NCBI GenBank assembly: GCA_947631315.1
Contig: CANRLA010000030.1
Coordinates: forward strand, 1 to 14,876
DNA length: 14,876 nt
Source: an uncultured Clostridia bacterium
Lineage (GTDB): Bacteria > Bacillota > Clostridia > TANB77 > CAG-508
Direction: 5' to 3'
How positions within the stretch are numbered: the first letter of the stretch is position 1; the number at the start of each line of letters is the position of its first letter. The position numbers and the translations under genes are program-made. The notes beneath the pieces were generated by a model. That model made no database searches. It had not been told where the DNA came from and was given only the letters and a program-made list of their open reading frames with translations. Below are positions 1 through 6,379 of the stretch, piece by piece.

Positions 1-32
1 ATGGCATTTCCTACGTATGGCATTTCCTACGT
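1..32. repeat. 16-bp perfect tandem duplication at the window edge
   Basis: ATGGCATTTCCTACGT occurs twice back to back (1-16 and 17-32), followed by AT, the start of a third copy. The length is not a multiple of three, so the two copies are read in different frames. Its place at the extreme edge makes an assembly artefact at a contig end as likely as a true duplication. Confidence 0.9.
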
Positions 33-418
33 ATTCTGCATCTGCTGTATCTAATGAACCTGGTGTATCTTCTACCGACAATGCCGGCGGCGGCACCATC
101 TCACCAATGTACAGCAGTATACCTGGATACAATGCTGCATATATCTCTGATGGTTATGGCGTAGTACAAGTAACCATTGGTAAGTATATCTCTACTGGAT
201 ATCTTCAGGCAGCAGTATCGTCCAATAAAAATAGCGGAGTCATAGAGGTATTTGTAAAATATCCTAATGGATCTATTATTGGATTAGGCAGTATGCCAGC
301 ATCTGGTGGTACTACAATGCTAAAGCAAGCTTATGGCCTTTCTTCTGGAACATATACATTCATCTTTGAGCCTTCAAGCTTAGCAACATTCTATGTTCAA
401 GGTTACATTTATCAATAA
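17..418 (+). CDS. Unrecognised Ser/Thr/Gly-rich, probably extracellular protein, possibly 5'-truncated
   Basis: I do not recognise a family. The 133 residues from the ATG at 17 are rich in Gly, Ser, Thr, Tyr and Val, with alternating hydrophobic stretches (VVQVTIGKY, GVIEVFVKYPNGS, GTYTFIFEP, TFYVQGYIYQ). That suggests a beta-sandwich such as those at the C-terminus of secreted or wall-associated proteins. No signal peptide, membrane segment or cysteine is visible. The ATG at 17 has no SD in the 16 bases before it, and the frame stays open to the window edge (codons from position 2). The real start may therefore lie outside the window, and the ATG may be an internal Met exposed by the tandem duplication. 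Composition is less AT-rich than the neighbours (for example a run of GGC codons near 85). A strong terminator follows the stop by 6 bp. Coding is likely; function is unknown. Confidence 0.6.
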   Translation: MAFPTYSASAVSNEPGVSSTDNAGGGTISPMYSSIPGYNAAYISDGYGVVQVTIGKYISTGYLQAAVSSNKNSGVIEVFVKYPNGSIIGLGSMPASGGTTMLKQAYGLSSGTYTFIFEPSSLATFYVQGYIYQ

Positions 419-424
419 CCTATT

Positions 425-453
425 GGCTTATGGGCTTGTCCCATAAGCCTTTA
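425..453 (+). terminator. Rho-independent terminator after the left-edge gene
   Basis: A perfect 10-bp stem, GGCTTATGGG (425-434) with CCCATAAGCC (440-449), has a 5-nt loop and is followed by TTTAAATTTAATTT. It starts 6 bp after the stop at 418. The oligo-T side is on the plus strand. The convergent gene ends at 457, so the hairpin also separates the two transcripts. Confidence 0.85.
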
Positions 454-456
454 AAT

Positions 457-1410
457 TTAATTTATTTTCGTATAGTCATTTGGAACTTTAACATCTTCAT
501 CAGTTACATTGTTTAATTCTATATAAAACTTATTACAATTTTTCTGTACAATTTGATTTTCTTTTAATAATATCGTTTGAGATATTGGTAATAATGTGTC
601 TTTATCTAATTGTATATTTTCATTATTAATTACTAAATAAAGACTATTAGATTTAAAATAAGCGAAAACTTTATTAATATAAAAAGTTAATTGCTTAAAA
701 TCACTATTTTCTTTAATAAGTTCTAATGGAAATAATGAATACATATACCTTCCATTATCATATTGTTCTGTACTAAATAATTTAGCTTGAGAATAACTTT
801 TATTTTTATTATCAATTAAATATCTATATCCATTATTAATATCTATATAAAGTGTAGATATATCTTCAATATTATTGGCTATATATGTTTCAATAATCTT
901 ATATAATCCATCTTTATACCATATTTCTTTTTTACCATTTATATCATTATTAATACATGATTCTATTGTAACATGATAATTATTTGCATTTTCATATTTT
1001 GCAACTCTTGAGCTTATTGAATTAAGTATTAGAAATTTATAACCACAATATAAAAGGTATAAAGCTGCTAAAGTAATTACACAAATTAATATATTTTTAA
1101 TTACAATTTTAATATTAACTGGTTTTTTCGATGTTGAATTATTTGATGTATTATTTTTACTATATTTCTCACCCATTAATTCTTCAATAGAAATATCAAG
1201 TATGCTACTAATCTTTTTTATTTTTTGTGTTCTTGGCACTGATTGGTCCAATTCCCATCTTGATACCATTTGTCTAGTGCAACCCATTTTTTCTGCAAAC
1301 TTTTCTTGTGACAACTTTTTAATTTTTCTTCCTTCTACAATTTTTTGTCCTAATGTCATTTCTTTAACTAGATTTTCATTTTCTAATTTTTCATTATTCT
1401 TTACATCCAT
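457..1410 (-). CDS. XRE-family HTH regulator with one membrane segment and an extracytoplasmic domain
   Basis: Residues ~20-80 (TLGQKIVEGRKIKKLSQEKF, then TRQMVSRWELDQSVP) are a clear Cro/C1-type helix-turn-helix. A Ser/Asn-rich linker (81-98) leads to one hydrophobic segment at ~102-129. About 185 residues then follow that must lie outside the cytoplasm. That domain (YHVTIESCINND, EIWYKDGLYKIIETY, LDKDTLLPISQTIL) resembles LolA/lipoprotein-carrier-like beta domains in style, but I cannot assign it. The protein is probably a one-component membrane regulator that senses an envelope signal and binds DNA from the membrane. The start at 1410 has SD AGGAG with 6-nt spacing. A second SD-like AGGAGG (1438-1443) has no start codon near it. 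The upstream region has several palindromes suited to autoregulation. Family confident; ligand and targets unknown. Confidence 0.85.
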   Translation of the reverse strand: MDVKNNEKLENENLVKEMTLGQKIVEGRKIKKLSQEKFAEKMGCTRQMVSRWELDQSVPRTQKIKKISSILDISIEELMGEKYSKNNTSNNSTSKKPVNIKIVIKNILICVITLAALYLLYCGYKFLILNSISSRVAKYENANNYHVTIESCINNDINGKKEIWYKDGLYKIIETYIANNIEDISTLYIDINNGYRYLIDNKNKSYSQAKLFSTEQYDNGRYMYSLFPLELIKENSDFKQLTFYINKVFAYFKSNSLYLVINNENIQLDKDTLLPISQTILLKENQIVQKNCNKFYIELNNVTDEDVKVPNDYTKIN

Positions 1411-1465
1411 AATTTTCTCCTATAACTTTTATTACTACCTCCTCTTAAAAAACAAATTCTAAATT

Positions 1466-1541
1466 ATTATATTGATTTGATATGCAAATTTCTATCAAAT
1501 TTAGTATGCAATTTGCGGTTTAAAAGTTTGCATTTTGCAAA
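1466..1541 (-). promoter_or_regulatory. Putative promoter and operator cluster of the XRE regulator gene
   Basis: Reading leftward, a TATAAT -10 box (complement of 1466-1471) lies ~55 bp from the start codon; the -35 is weak. Just upstream are three inverted repeats: ATTTGATA-N10-TATCAAAT (1475-1500), GCAA-T-TTGC (1508-1516) and TTTGCA-TTT-TGCAAA (1527-1541). The shared TGCAAA/TTTGCA motif and its density around the promoter suggest operators for the adjacent HTH protein. The repeats are seen in the sequence; their binding role is inferred. Confidence 0.5.
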
Positions 1542-1799
1542 ATTTCATAAATAATTGTAAGAAATTGTACCTAATTGGAAGTATTTTTACATATTTTTGT
1601 TTTTTTAATAAGTTTGCTATTTTTTTCAAAAAATGTTCCGTTTTTCTCAAAAAATTTTGTATTTTTTAACAAAGTTTCTTAAAATTTTTTTAATCTATGT
1701 AAAATTTATTTAATTTTTATACATTTTTTCATTTACATAAAAATTAAATTTTTGCAAATAATATAATTATATAATTAATTTTCGTTAATTATTTTTTTA
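1542..1799. other. AT-rich non-coding stretch with poly-T/poly-A runs
   Basis: No ORF with an SD and no stable hairpin is visible. It contains repeated T5-T7 and A5-A6 runs (for example TTTTTTTCAAAAAA near 1620) that could form only weak A/T stems. It may be bent DNA or a decayed gene. Confidence 0.4.
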
Positions 1800-1861
1800 C
1801 ATCATTTCTTTCTCCTTTCTTTAATTATCAATATTATAGATTATGCTTGCGTAAAATACAA
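1797..1861 (-). promoter_or_regulatory. Promoter, SD and minimal start-start-stop ORF
   Basis: On the minus strand, TTGTAT (1856-1861) and TATAAT (1833-1838) are separated by exactly 17 bp, a good sigma-A promoter. The transcript would start near 1826 and reach AAAGGAG followed 6 nt later by ATG ATG TAA (1805-1797). Expression signals thus lead into a two-codon ORF. It could be the remnant of a lost gene, a regulatory minimal ORF in a long leader for the XRE gene, or chance. Confidence 0.4.
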
Positions 1862-1922
1862 GTATAATTTATGTGTATTTTTTTAATTATAATATATGTA
1901 CAATAAGGCGGGTGATTAGTAT

Positions 1923-2099
1923 ATGGGAATTGCGTACCATAAAAAGACAGATAAAAAGTATGTGCAATACACTTTAAGAATTGAAGAAAATCTACTTGAT
2001 AAAATTAAAGATATATCAAAAAAAGAAGATATCTCTATTAATGAAGTTGTAAATCAATCCTTAGAATTTGCCGTACAAGATTATGAACAGCAGAAATAG
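1923..2099 (+). CDS. Small ribbon-helix-helix (Arc/MetJ-type) DNA-binding protein
   Basis: This 58-residue protein starts MGIAYHKKTDKKYVQYTLRI. The layout is typical of the ribbon-helix-helix fold: a basic N-terminal arm, a beta strand (~13-20, YVQYTLRI), helix A (~21-34, EENLLDKIKDISKK), a turn with polar residues (EDISIN), and helix B (~40-54, NEVVNQSLEFAVQDYE). Such proteins bind DNA as dimers through the strand and often act as antitoxins or copy-number and operon repressors. The ATG at 1923 follows AAGGCGGGTGAT, close to a perfect SD with one inserted base. TATAAT boxes lie at 1863-1868 and 1888-1893, though without clear -35 boxes. No toxin-like gene adjoins it, so it looks solitary. 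Coding and fold are likely; target unknown. Confidence 0.75.
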   Translation: MGIAYHKKTDKKYVQYTLRIEENLLDKIKDISKKEDISINEVVNQSLEFAVQDYEQQK

Positions 2100-2130
2100 C
2101 GGAAGCAAGTTTTATTTTTTTCCGTTTTTA
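2100..2130 (+). terminator. Weak terminator candidate after the RHH gene
   Basis: CGGAA (2100-2104) can pair with TTCCG (2120-2124) across a 15-nt loop, followed by TTTTTATTTT. The stem is short, but it starts immediately after the stop codon and has the right T-tract. Confidence 0.35.
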
Positions 2131-2360
2131 TTTTGCTCGTCTATAATTTTTAACCTATAAAATTTTATCATATGTTCCATAATAGATTTTCCTAAATGCT
2201 TTTAACTTTTAATAATATAAATTATATTATACATATTTTTAGATTTCAATAATTTACATATAATCAAATTTATTCGTGAAGTGAAAATTTATTAGCATTT
2301 ACTATAATTTTTATTTTTTATTATATCTCATAAATCATTTCCAACAAATTCTGTTTTACA

Positions 2361-2389
2361 TTGACAAGCTATTTTCTATTATATATGAT
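2361..2389 (+). promoter_or_regulatory. Near-consensus sigma-A promoter without an obvious gene
   Basis: TTGACA (2361-2366), 17 bp, TATGAT (2384-2389): a perfect -35, one mismatch in the -10, ideal spacing. Initiation near 2396 would give an RNA through the 2422-2448 hairpin and then antisense through tRNA-Arg. No ORF follows. The stretch 2130-2360 before it shows nothing recognisable. Confidence 0.55.
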
Positions 2390-2411
2390 TTTCAGTGTGA
2401 TGTCGGGAAAT

Positions 2412-2448
2412 ATAAAAAATAGAGAGTAAGTTTTGTATTCTTACTCTC
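2412..2448 (-). terminator. Rho-independent terminator of tRNA-Arg
   Basis: On the minus strand, a perfect 9-bp stem GAGAGTAAG/CTTACTCTC (2440-2448 with 2422-2430) and a 9-nt loop are followed by TATTTTTTAT. It lies 10 bp past the encoded CCA end of the tRNA. On the plus strand the same hairpin lacks a T-tract. Confidence 0.9.
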
Positions 2449-2458
2449 ACAATAATTT

Positions 2459-2535
2459 TGGTGTTGCTGAGAGGAGTTGAACCTCCGACCCCTCGCTTAG
2501 GAGGCGAGTGCTCTATCCAACTGAGCTACAACAAC
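2459..2535 (-). tRNA. tRNA-Arg (anticodon CCU), CCA end encoded
   Basis: The cloverleaf is complete on the minus strand. The acceptor GTTGTTG pairs with CAGCAAC (one G-U pair). The D arm is GCTC-AGTTGGATA-GAGC. The anticodon stem CTCGC/GCGAG holds loop CTCCTAA, so the anticodon is CCT and the tRNA reads AGG. The variable loop has 5 nt, and the T arm GGAGG-TTCAACT-CCTCT closes with one G-U pair. The discriminator is A, and CCA is genomically encoded (2461-2459). A hairpin terminator follows, and TATAAT (2549-2554) lies 13 bp upstream. Confidence 0.97.
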
Positions 2536-2541
2536 ATATGT

Positions 2542-2579
2542 TATAGCTATTATATCACTTATTTAATATAATAGCTATA
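2542..2579 (-). promoter_or_regulatory. tRNA-Arg promoter region inside a 14-bp perfect inverted repeat
   Basis: TATAGCTATTATAT (2542-2555) and its exact reverse complement (2566-2579) flank a 10-bp spacer. The left arm contains the TATAAT -10 (2549-2554) that suits the tRNA on the minus strand. The right arm carries a mirror TATAAT (2567-2572) facing right. No convincing -35 is seen for either. The symmetry is exact; a regulatory role is a guess. Confidence 0.5.
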
Positions 2580-2693
2580 TATCAGTCTTAAATTTAATTT
2601 TTTAATTTTTTTTATATTTTTTACTTTATTAATTAACAAATTTTATTTAGTCTTAATATTTTTTATTTTAATTAATTTTGCATACTTTCATTT

Positions 2694-5651
2694 TTACTCT
2701 ACAACTTTTTTCATTGCTTCCGTTAGTTTTTCAAGTTTTTCATCTGCATCTTCCATATCTGTTCCACATACTCCCATGTAAAACTTAATTTTAGGTTCTG
2801 TTCCTGATGGTCTTACGCAACACCATGCATTATCTGTTAAATCATAGTATAAAACATTAGATGTTGGTAAATCTGTTTCTGATTTTTCTCCATTAGATTT
2901 AATTATTGTATGTTCTTGATAGTCTCTTACTTCTAAAACATCAAAATCTGCTAATTGCTTTGGTGGATTTTTTCTAATTCTATCCATTGTAGATTTTATT
3001 TTCTCTGCTCCATCTATTCCTTTTTCTACTATTGAAATTTGTCCTTCTTTATAGTATCCGTACTTTTTATAAATGTTAATCATTTGCTCCCATAAAGAAA
3101 ATCCTTTTGTTTTATAATATGCTGCCGCTTCACAAAGAGCCATTACTGCAGAAATTCCGTCTTTATCTCTTGCATGTGGGCTAATCAAACAACCATAACT
3201 TTCTTCAAATCCAAATTGATAACTATATGTATTTTGTTCTTCAAATTGTCTTATCTTTTCTCCAATCCATTTAAACCCTGTCAAAGTTTCAAATACTTGT
3301 AAATTATATTCTTTTGCAATTGCTTTTGCCATATCTGATGAAACAATTGTTGTTATTAATGCTCCATTTTCAGGCAAAATTCCTTTTTCTTTTCTTTGAG
3401 AAAGTTCATATTCTGCAATTAGAAGTGCTGACATATTTCCTGTATAGAATATATATTCTCCATTTGGTCCTTTTGAGAAAATTCCTAATCTATCAGCATC
3501 AGGGTCATTTGCTAAAATAATATCTGCATCTACTTTTTCCGCTAATTCTAATGCTAACTTAAATGCATTTTTGTCTTCAGGGTTTGGATAACTTACAGTT
3601 GGAAAGTCTCCATTTGGCATTTCTTGCTCAGGTACAACATAAACTTTATTAAATCCTAATTCTTTTAAAACTCTTTGTACTGGCACATTTCCTGCTCCAT
3701 GTAATGGAGTATATACTATTTTTAATTCATCAGCAACTTGTTTTATTGCTTCAGGATTTAGTACTAATGATTTTAAGGTATTTACAAATTTATCATCTAT
3801 TTCTTTACCAATTTCAATATATAGACCATTGTCTACGGCTGTCTGCTTATCCATTGTTTTTATTTGCGAAAATTCTGTATTTTTTACTTCATCTATTATT
3901 TGTTTATCTTTTGGTGGAACTATTTGGGCTCCATCATCCCAATAAACTTTATATCCATTATATTCAGGCGGATTATGGCTAGCTGTAATCATTATTCCAG
4001 CTGTACATTTTAGCTGTCTTACAGCAAATGATAATTCCGGTACTGGTCTTAATGATTCAAATACATAAGTTTTAATTCCATTTGCATTTAAGCAAAGTGC
4101 TGCTATTTCACTAAATTCCTTAGATTTATGTCTTGAATCAAATGAAATTGCAACTCCTTTTTCCTCAGTTCCTTGGCTTAATATAAAGTTTGCTAAACCT
4201 TGTGTTGCTCTTCCAACAGTATACTTATTCATTCTGTTAAGTCCAGCTCCTATTACTCCCCTTAAGCCAGCGGTTCCAAATTCTAATTCTTTATAAAATC
4301 TATCTTCAATCTCTTTGTCATTTCCTTTTATTTCATTTAATTCTTTTTTTGTTTCTTCATCAAATGAAGGATTATTTAGCCATTCTTCATATCTTTTTAA
4401 ATATTCTCCTTTTGACATATAGTCCATATATAGTTTTCTAGCTGTCTCTGGACTGTCTACTCCATCACAATTTTTTACAGGAGCAAATTCTTCTTCTCTT
4501 TTTACTCTTAATATTGCTATATCTTCTAAGGCTTCAAACGCATCAAATAAAAATAATTCATATTTATAGGCATTACATTTTTCAGGCTTTACAAGATTGC
4601 CATCTTTATCAATATATTTGGCTTTTTTAAATGCAATATGATATGGTAAATTCATTTGAGAAACTTTTTCTATAGCTTGTATATTAAATAAGTTACAAAG
4701 AATATGTGATTCTCCATACACTAATTCTCCATTCTTATCCTTCATTTCTGCCATTTCTTTTGTTATTTCAGAATATTCTATAACACTTGGTTTGCCATTT
4801 CTTTTGCAGAAAACGCCTACTTTTTCACTTGGATTTGCTTTTATAATACTTTTTCCTGCTGCTAAAACATTCTTTTTAACTGCGAGTCCAATTAATATGG
4901 GATCTATTGGTTTTACTAGAACATTATCTACTCCTCCAACAAATACCCATTCTACTCCTCTTGCTTTCATATCAAAAATGATGCCTTCTTTAAGCATCGA
5001 ACTGAATATTCCACCATGTCCATCTGATGCTTCTTTAATTTTATGCTTCTCACCAATGAATAATTTGCCTTCAGTTGTTGTCATTGGAAGTTCACCTTGT
5101 TTAAAGAATATTATACATTCTTTAGGATATCCAAAATAATTGTTTTCTTCAAAAAATTTTTTAGTATCATTATTATTTTCTTCACTTGTCATAATATACC
5201 ATGGAATATTCACTCCATAATCTTTTTTTGCTTTAATAAGTATGTCTGTAAGAATTTCAAATAACGATTTATGATTATCAAGACCTAAATCAAAAGTTCC
5301 TTTTGGACCAGTATGTCCTAGTCTTGTTCCTTGTCCTCCTGCCATAGTTACAACGGCAAGCTTTTTATCTTTAATTTGTTTTGTTCCAATTTCTTTTAAT
5401 TCTTCATATTCTTCTTTTGTTAGTTTTGATTTATCTACATATTCTATAGGCTCTATATTTGAATTTTTAAAAACCGGATCCTTTTTACTTTGTTCATATA
5501 ATGTTTTTACTTGGTTAAAATCTATTGTTAGTATACTATCTAAAAAATTTTGTTTTTGTTTTTCATCAGTAAGTCTATTATACTCATCAAGTAATTGTTC
5601 CTGGCCATACTTCATTAGCGTCTGCTTCACCTGTTTTAATTTTTCGTCCAT
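2694..5651 (-). CDS. Bifunctional UDP-sugar pyrophosphorylase (UAP1-like) / phosphohexomutase (PgcA-like) fusion
   Basis: One 985-residue chain carries two enzymes. Residues ~1-410 are a UDPGP-family, UAP1-like uridylyltransferase: nucleotide-binding GGQGTRLG (105-112) with PKG (116-118), SDGHGG (209-214), VDNVLVK (241-247), NPSEKVGV and IEYSEI (291-296), and REEEFAPVKN (385-394). Residues ~418-985 are a full-length alpha-D-phosphohexomutase: active-site TASHNPP with Ser558, metal loop DPDADR (716-721), sugar loop GFEESYG (814-820), and phosphate loop RPSGTEPK (947-954). The mutase motifs match glucose-type PgcA rather than GlmM or AGM1. The fusion probably converts glucose-6-P to glucose-1-P and then UDP-glucose for glycan or glycolipid synthesis. 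UDP-GlcNAc remains possible because the first half resembles UAP1. All key residues are present. SD AAAGGAG sits 7 nt before the ATG. It is a single-gene unit in the cytoplasm; no clear terminator is seen at 2580-2693. Confidence 0.92.
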   Translation of the reverse strand: MDEKLKQVKQTLMKYGQEQLLDEYNRLTDEKQKQNFLDSILTIDFNQVKTLYEQSKKDPVFKNSNIEPIEYVDKSKLTKEEYEELKEIGTKQIKDKKLAVVTMAGGQGTRLGHTGPKGTFDLGLDNHKSLFEILTDILIKAKKDYGVNIPWYIMTSEENNNDTKKFFEENNYFGYPKECIIFFKQGELPMTTTEGKLFIGEKHKIKEASDGHGGIFSSMLKEGIIFDMKARGVEWVFVGGVDNVLVKPIDPILIGLAVKKNVLAAGKSIIKANPSEKVGVFCKRNGKPSVIEYSEITKEMAEMKDKNGELVYGESHILCNLFNIQAIEKVSQMNLPYHIAFKKAKYIDKDGNLVKPEKCNAYKYELFLFDAFEALEDIAILRVKREEEFAPVKNCDGVDSPETARKLYMDYMSKGEYLKRYEEWLNNPSFDEETKKELNEIKGNDKEIEDRFYKELEFGTAGLRGVIGAGLNRMNKYTVGRATQGLANFILSQGTEEKGVAISFDSRHKSKEFSEIAALCLNANGIKTYVFESLRPVPELSFAVRQLKCTAGIMITASHNPPEYNGYKVYWDDGAQIVPPKDKQIIDEVKNTEFSQIKTMDKQTAVDNGLYIEIGKEIDDKFVNTLKSLVLNPEAIKQVADELKIVYTPLHGAGNVPVQRVLKELGFNKVYVVPEQEMPNGDFPTVSYPNPEDKNAFKLALELAEKVDADIILANDPDADRLGIFSKGPNGEYIFYTGNMSALLIAEYELSQRKEKGILPENGALITTIVSSDMAKAIAKEYNLQVFETLTGFKWIGEKIRQFEEQNTYSYQFGFEESYGCLISPHARDKDGISAVMALCEAAAYYKTKGFSLWEQMINIYKKYGYYKEGQISIVEKGIDGAEKIKSTMDRIRKNPPKQLADFDVLEVRDYQEHTIIKSNGEKSETDLPTSNVLYYDLTDNAWCCVRPSGTEPKIKFYMGVCGTDMEDADEKLEKLTEAMKKVVE

Positions 5652-5669
5652 TTGTTATCTCCTTTGTCT

Positions 5670-5753
5670 TTATTTTTCTCTGACTTCAGCCACGATAGAC
5701 ACTTCACGCCATTCACATCTAAAAATGAATAGTATATTTTTTAGATATTTCAT
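5670..5753 (-). CDS. Possible 27-codon leader peptide upstream of the fusion gene
   Basis: An ATG at 5753 opens 27 codons (MKYLKNILFIF..., ending ...VREK) and stops 18 bp before the fusion gene's ATG, so the fusion gene's SD lies between the two. The last two thirds (about 5675-5725) is markedly less AT-rich than its surroundings and uses Cys, Trp, Arg, Glu and Val codons, unlike random AT-rich DNA. Against it, no SD precedes the ATG, and the best promoter -10 (5756-5761) is so close that a transcript from it would start after this ATG. It would need read-through from the upstream gene. The region might instead be an RNA leader conserved for structure. Confidence 0.3.
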   Translation of the reverse strand: MKYLKNILFIFRCEWREVSIVAEVREK

Positions 5754-5755
5754 AT

Positions 5756-5782
5756 ATTATATCATTATATAAAATTAGTCAA
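5756..5782 (-). promoter_or_regulatory. Promoter candidate for the pyrophosphorylase/mutase fusion
   Basis: On the minus strand, TTGACT (5777-5782, overlapping the stop of the preceding gene) and TATAAT (5756-5761) are separated by 15 bp, shorter than ideal. It predicts a ~100-nt leader containing a less AT-rich block. Confidence 0.45.
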
Positions 5783-6206
5783 TTGTTTTTTCTCCTCTTG
5801 TAAATAAAATTTTATCGCTTTTATTTATTATTTCTTTCATATATAGTTTTTGATGCGAAAAATTATAACAATTTATTATTTTTGCATTCGTCATTTTTTT
5901 CAAATTATCTAATATATATTCATTTGCATCATTAATATAATTTAAATTTCCTTCTACTATAAATATGTTATTTTTTGCTAAATCAATTTTTTTTTCATAA
6001 ATATTTTTTGTGATTTTAAAATCTATTCCTTCCATATTGTATATATTATATTTATCTATTAATCTATTTATTTCATCTTCTATTTCATCTTGAAAGAATG
6101 TTGTCACCTTCATTTTTTTATTATTTTCTTCTTTTAAATATTCTAATAAAATTGTGCTTAAATGATATTTACTAGCATAAAAATTACATAATCTTTCAAT
6201 TTTCAT
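5775..6206 (-). CDS. Unrecognised 143-residue cytoplasmic protein divergent from spoIIR
   Basis: I do not recognise the family. An ATG at 6212 is in frame, but the SD (AAAGGAG) is only 1 nt from it. The Met two codons later (6206) has ideal 7-nt spacing, so the protein should begin MKIERLCNFYASKYHLSTIL. It is Lys/Asn/Ile-rich, with no signal peptide or membrane segment. Two parts show: an N-terminal helical half (to ~60, with EDEINRLIDKY) and a C-terminal alpha/beta half with strand-like IFIVEGNLNYI and KIINCYNFSH and helical LYMKEIINKSD. Nothing catalytic stands out. It has its own strong promoter with an operator-like palindrome. Its stop overlaps the -35 of the next minus-strand gene. Sharing the intergenic region with spoIIR hints at a sporulation link, but nothing shows it directly. 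Confidence 0.75.
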   Translation of the reverse strand: MKIERLCNFYASKYHLSTILLEYLKEENNKKMKVTTFFQDEIEDEINRLIDKYNIYNMEGIDFKITKNIYEKKIDLAKNNIFIVEGNLNYINDANEYILDNLKKMTNAKIINCYNFSHQKLYMKEIINKSDKILFTRGEKTID

Positions 6207-6222
6207 GTCCATTCTCCTTTCT

Positions 6223-6257
6223 TGGTAAATATTACCATTGTATTACAAAAATGTCAA
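6223..6257 (-). promoter_or_regulatory. Strong sigma-A promoter overlapped by a palindrome
   Basis: On the minus strand, TTGACA (6252-6257), 17 bp, TAATAT (6229-6234). The palindrome TGGTAA-ATA-TTACCA (6223-6237) covers the -10 box, an arrangement typical of a repressor operator. It drives the 143-residue gene; the transcript would start near 6222. Confidence 0.7.
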
Positions 6258-6312
6258 TATGATTACACAAGAATTATATACAAATTTTCGACATAAAAAT
6301 TTTTCCACAAAT

Positions 6313-6340
6313 GTATAATTTTATTTTTTAAGGTAATAAT
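6313..6340 (+). promoter_or_regulatory. Sigma-F-type promoter of spoIIR
   Basis: GTATA (6313-6317), 14 bp, GGTAATAAT (6332-6340). The -10 fits the known sigma-F pattern GGnnAnAAT at every defined position, and the -35 fits GYWTA. spoIIR is transcribed by sigma-F in the forespore of Bacillus and Clostridium, so signal and gene agree. Predicted start ~6347, about 33 nt before the ATG. Confidence 0.75.
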
Positions 6341-6379
6341 TTTATTAAATAGAAAATTTTTTGAAAGGATTCTAAAATT

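Noticed and set aside
1..2458. An integrated element inserted at the 3' end of tRNA-Arg
   Set aside because: The tRNA 3' end faces this accessory-looking region, but no integrase is seen and no second copy of the tRNA 3' sequence is visible in 1-2458.
3314..5139. Plus-strand ORFs across the pyrophosphorylase/mutase gene
   Set aside because: Antisense shadows of a long, fully motif-supported minus-strand gene; no SD and atypical composition.
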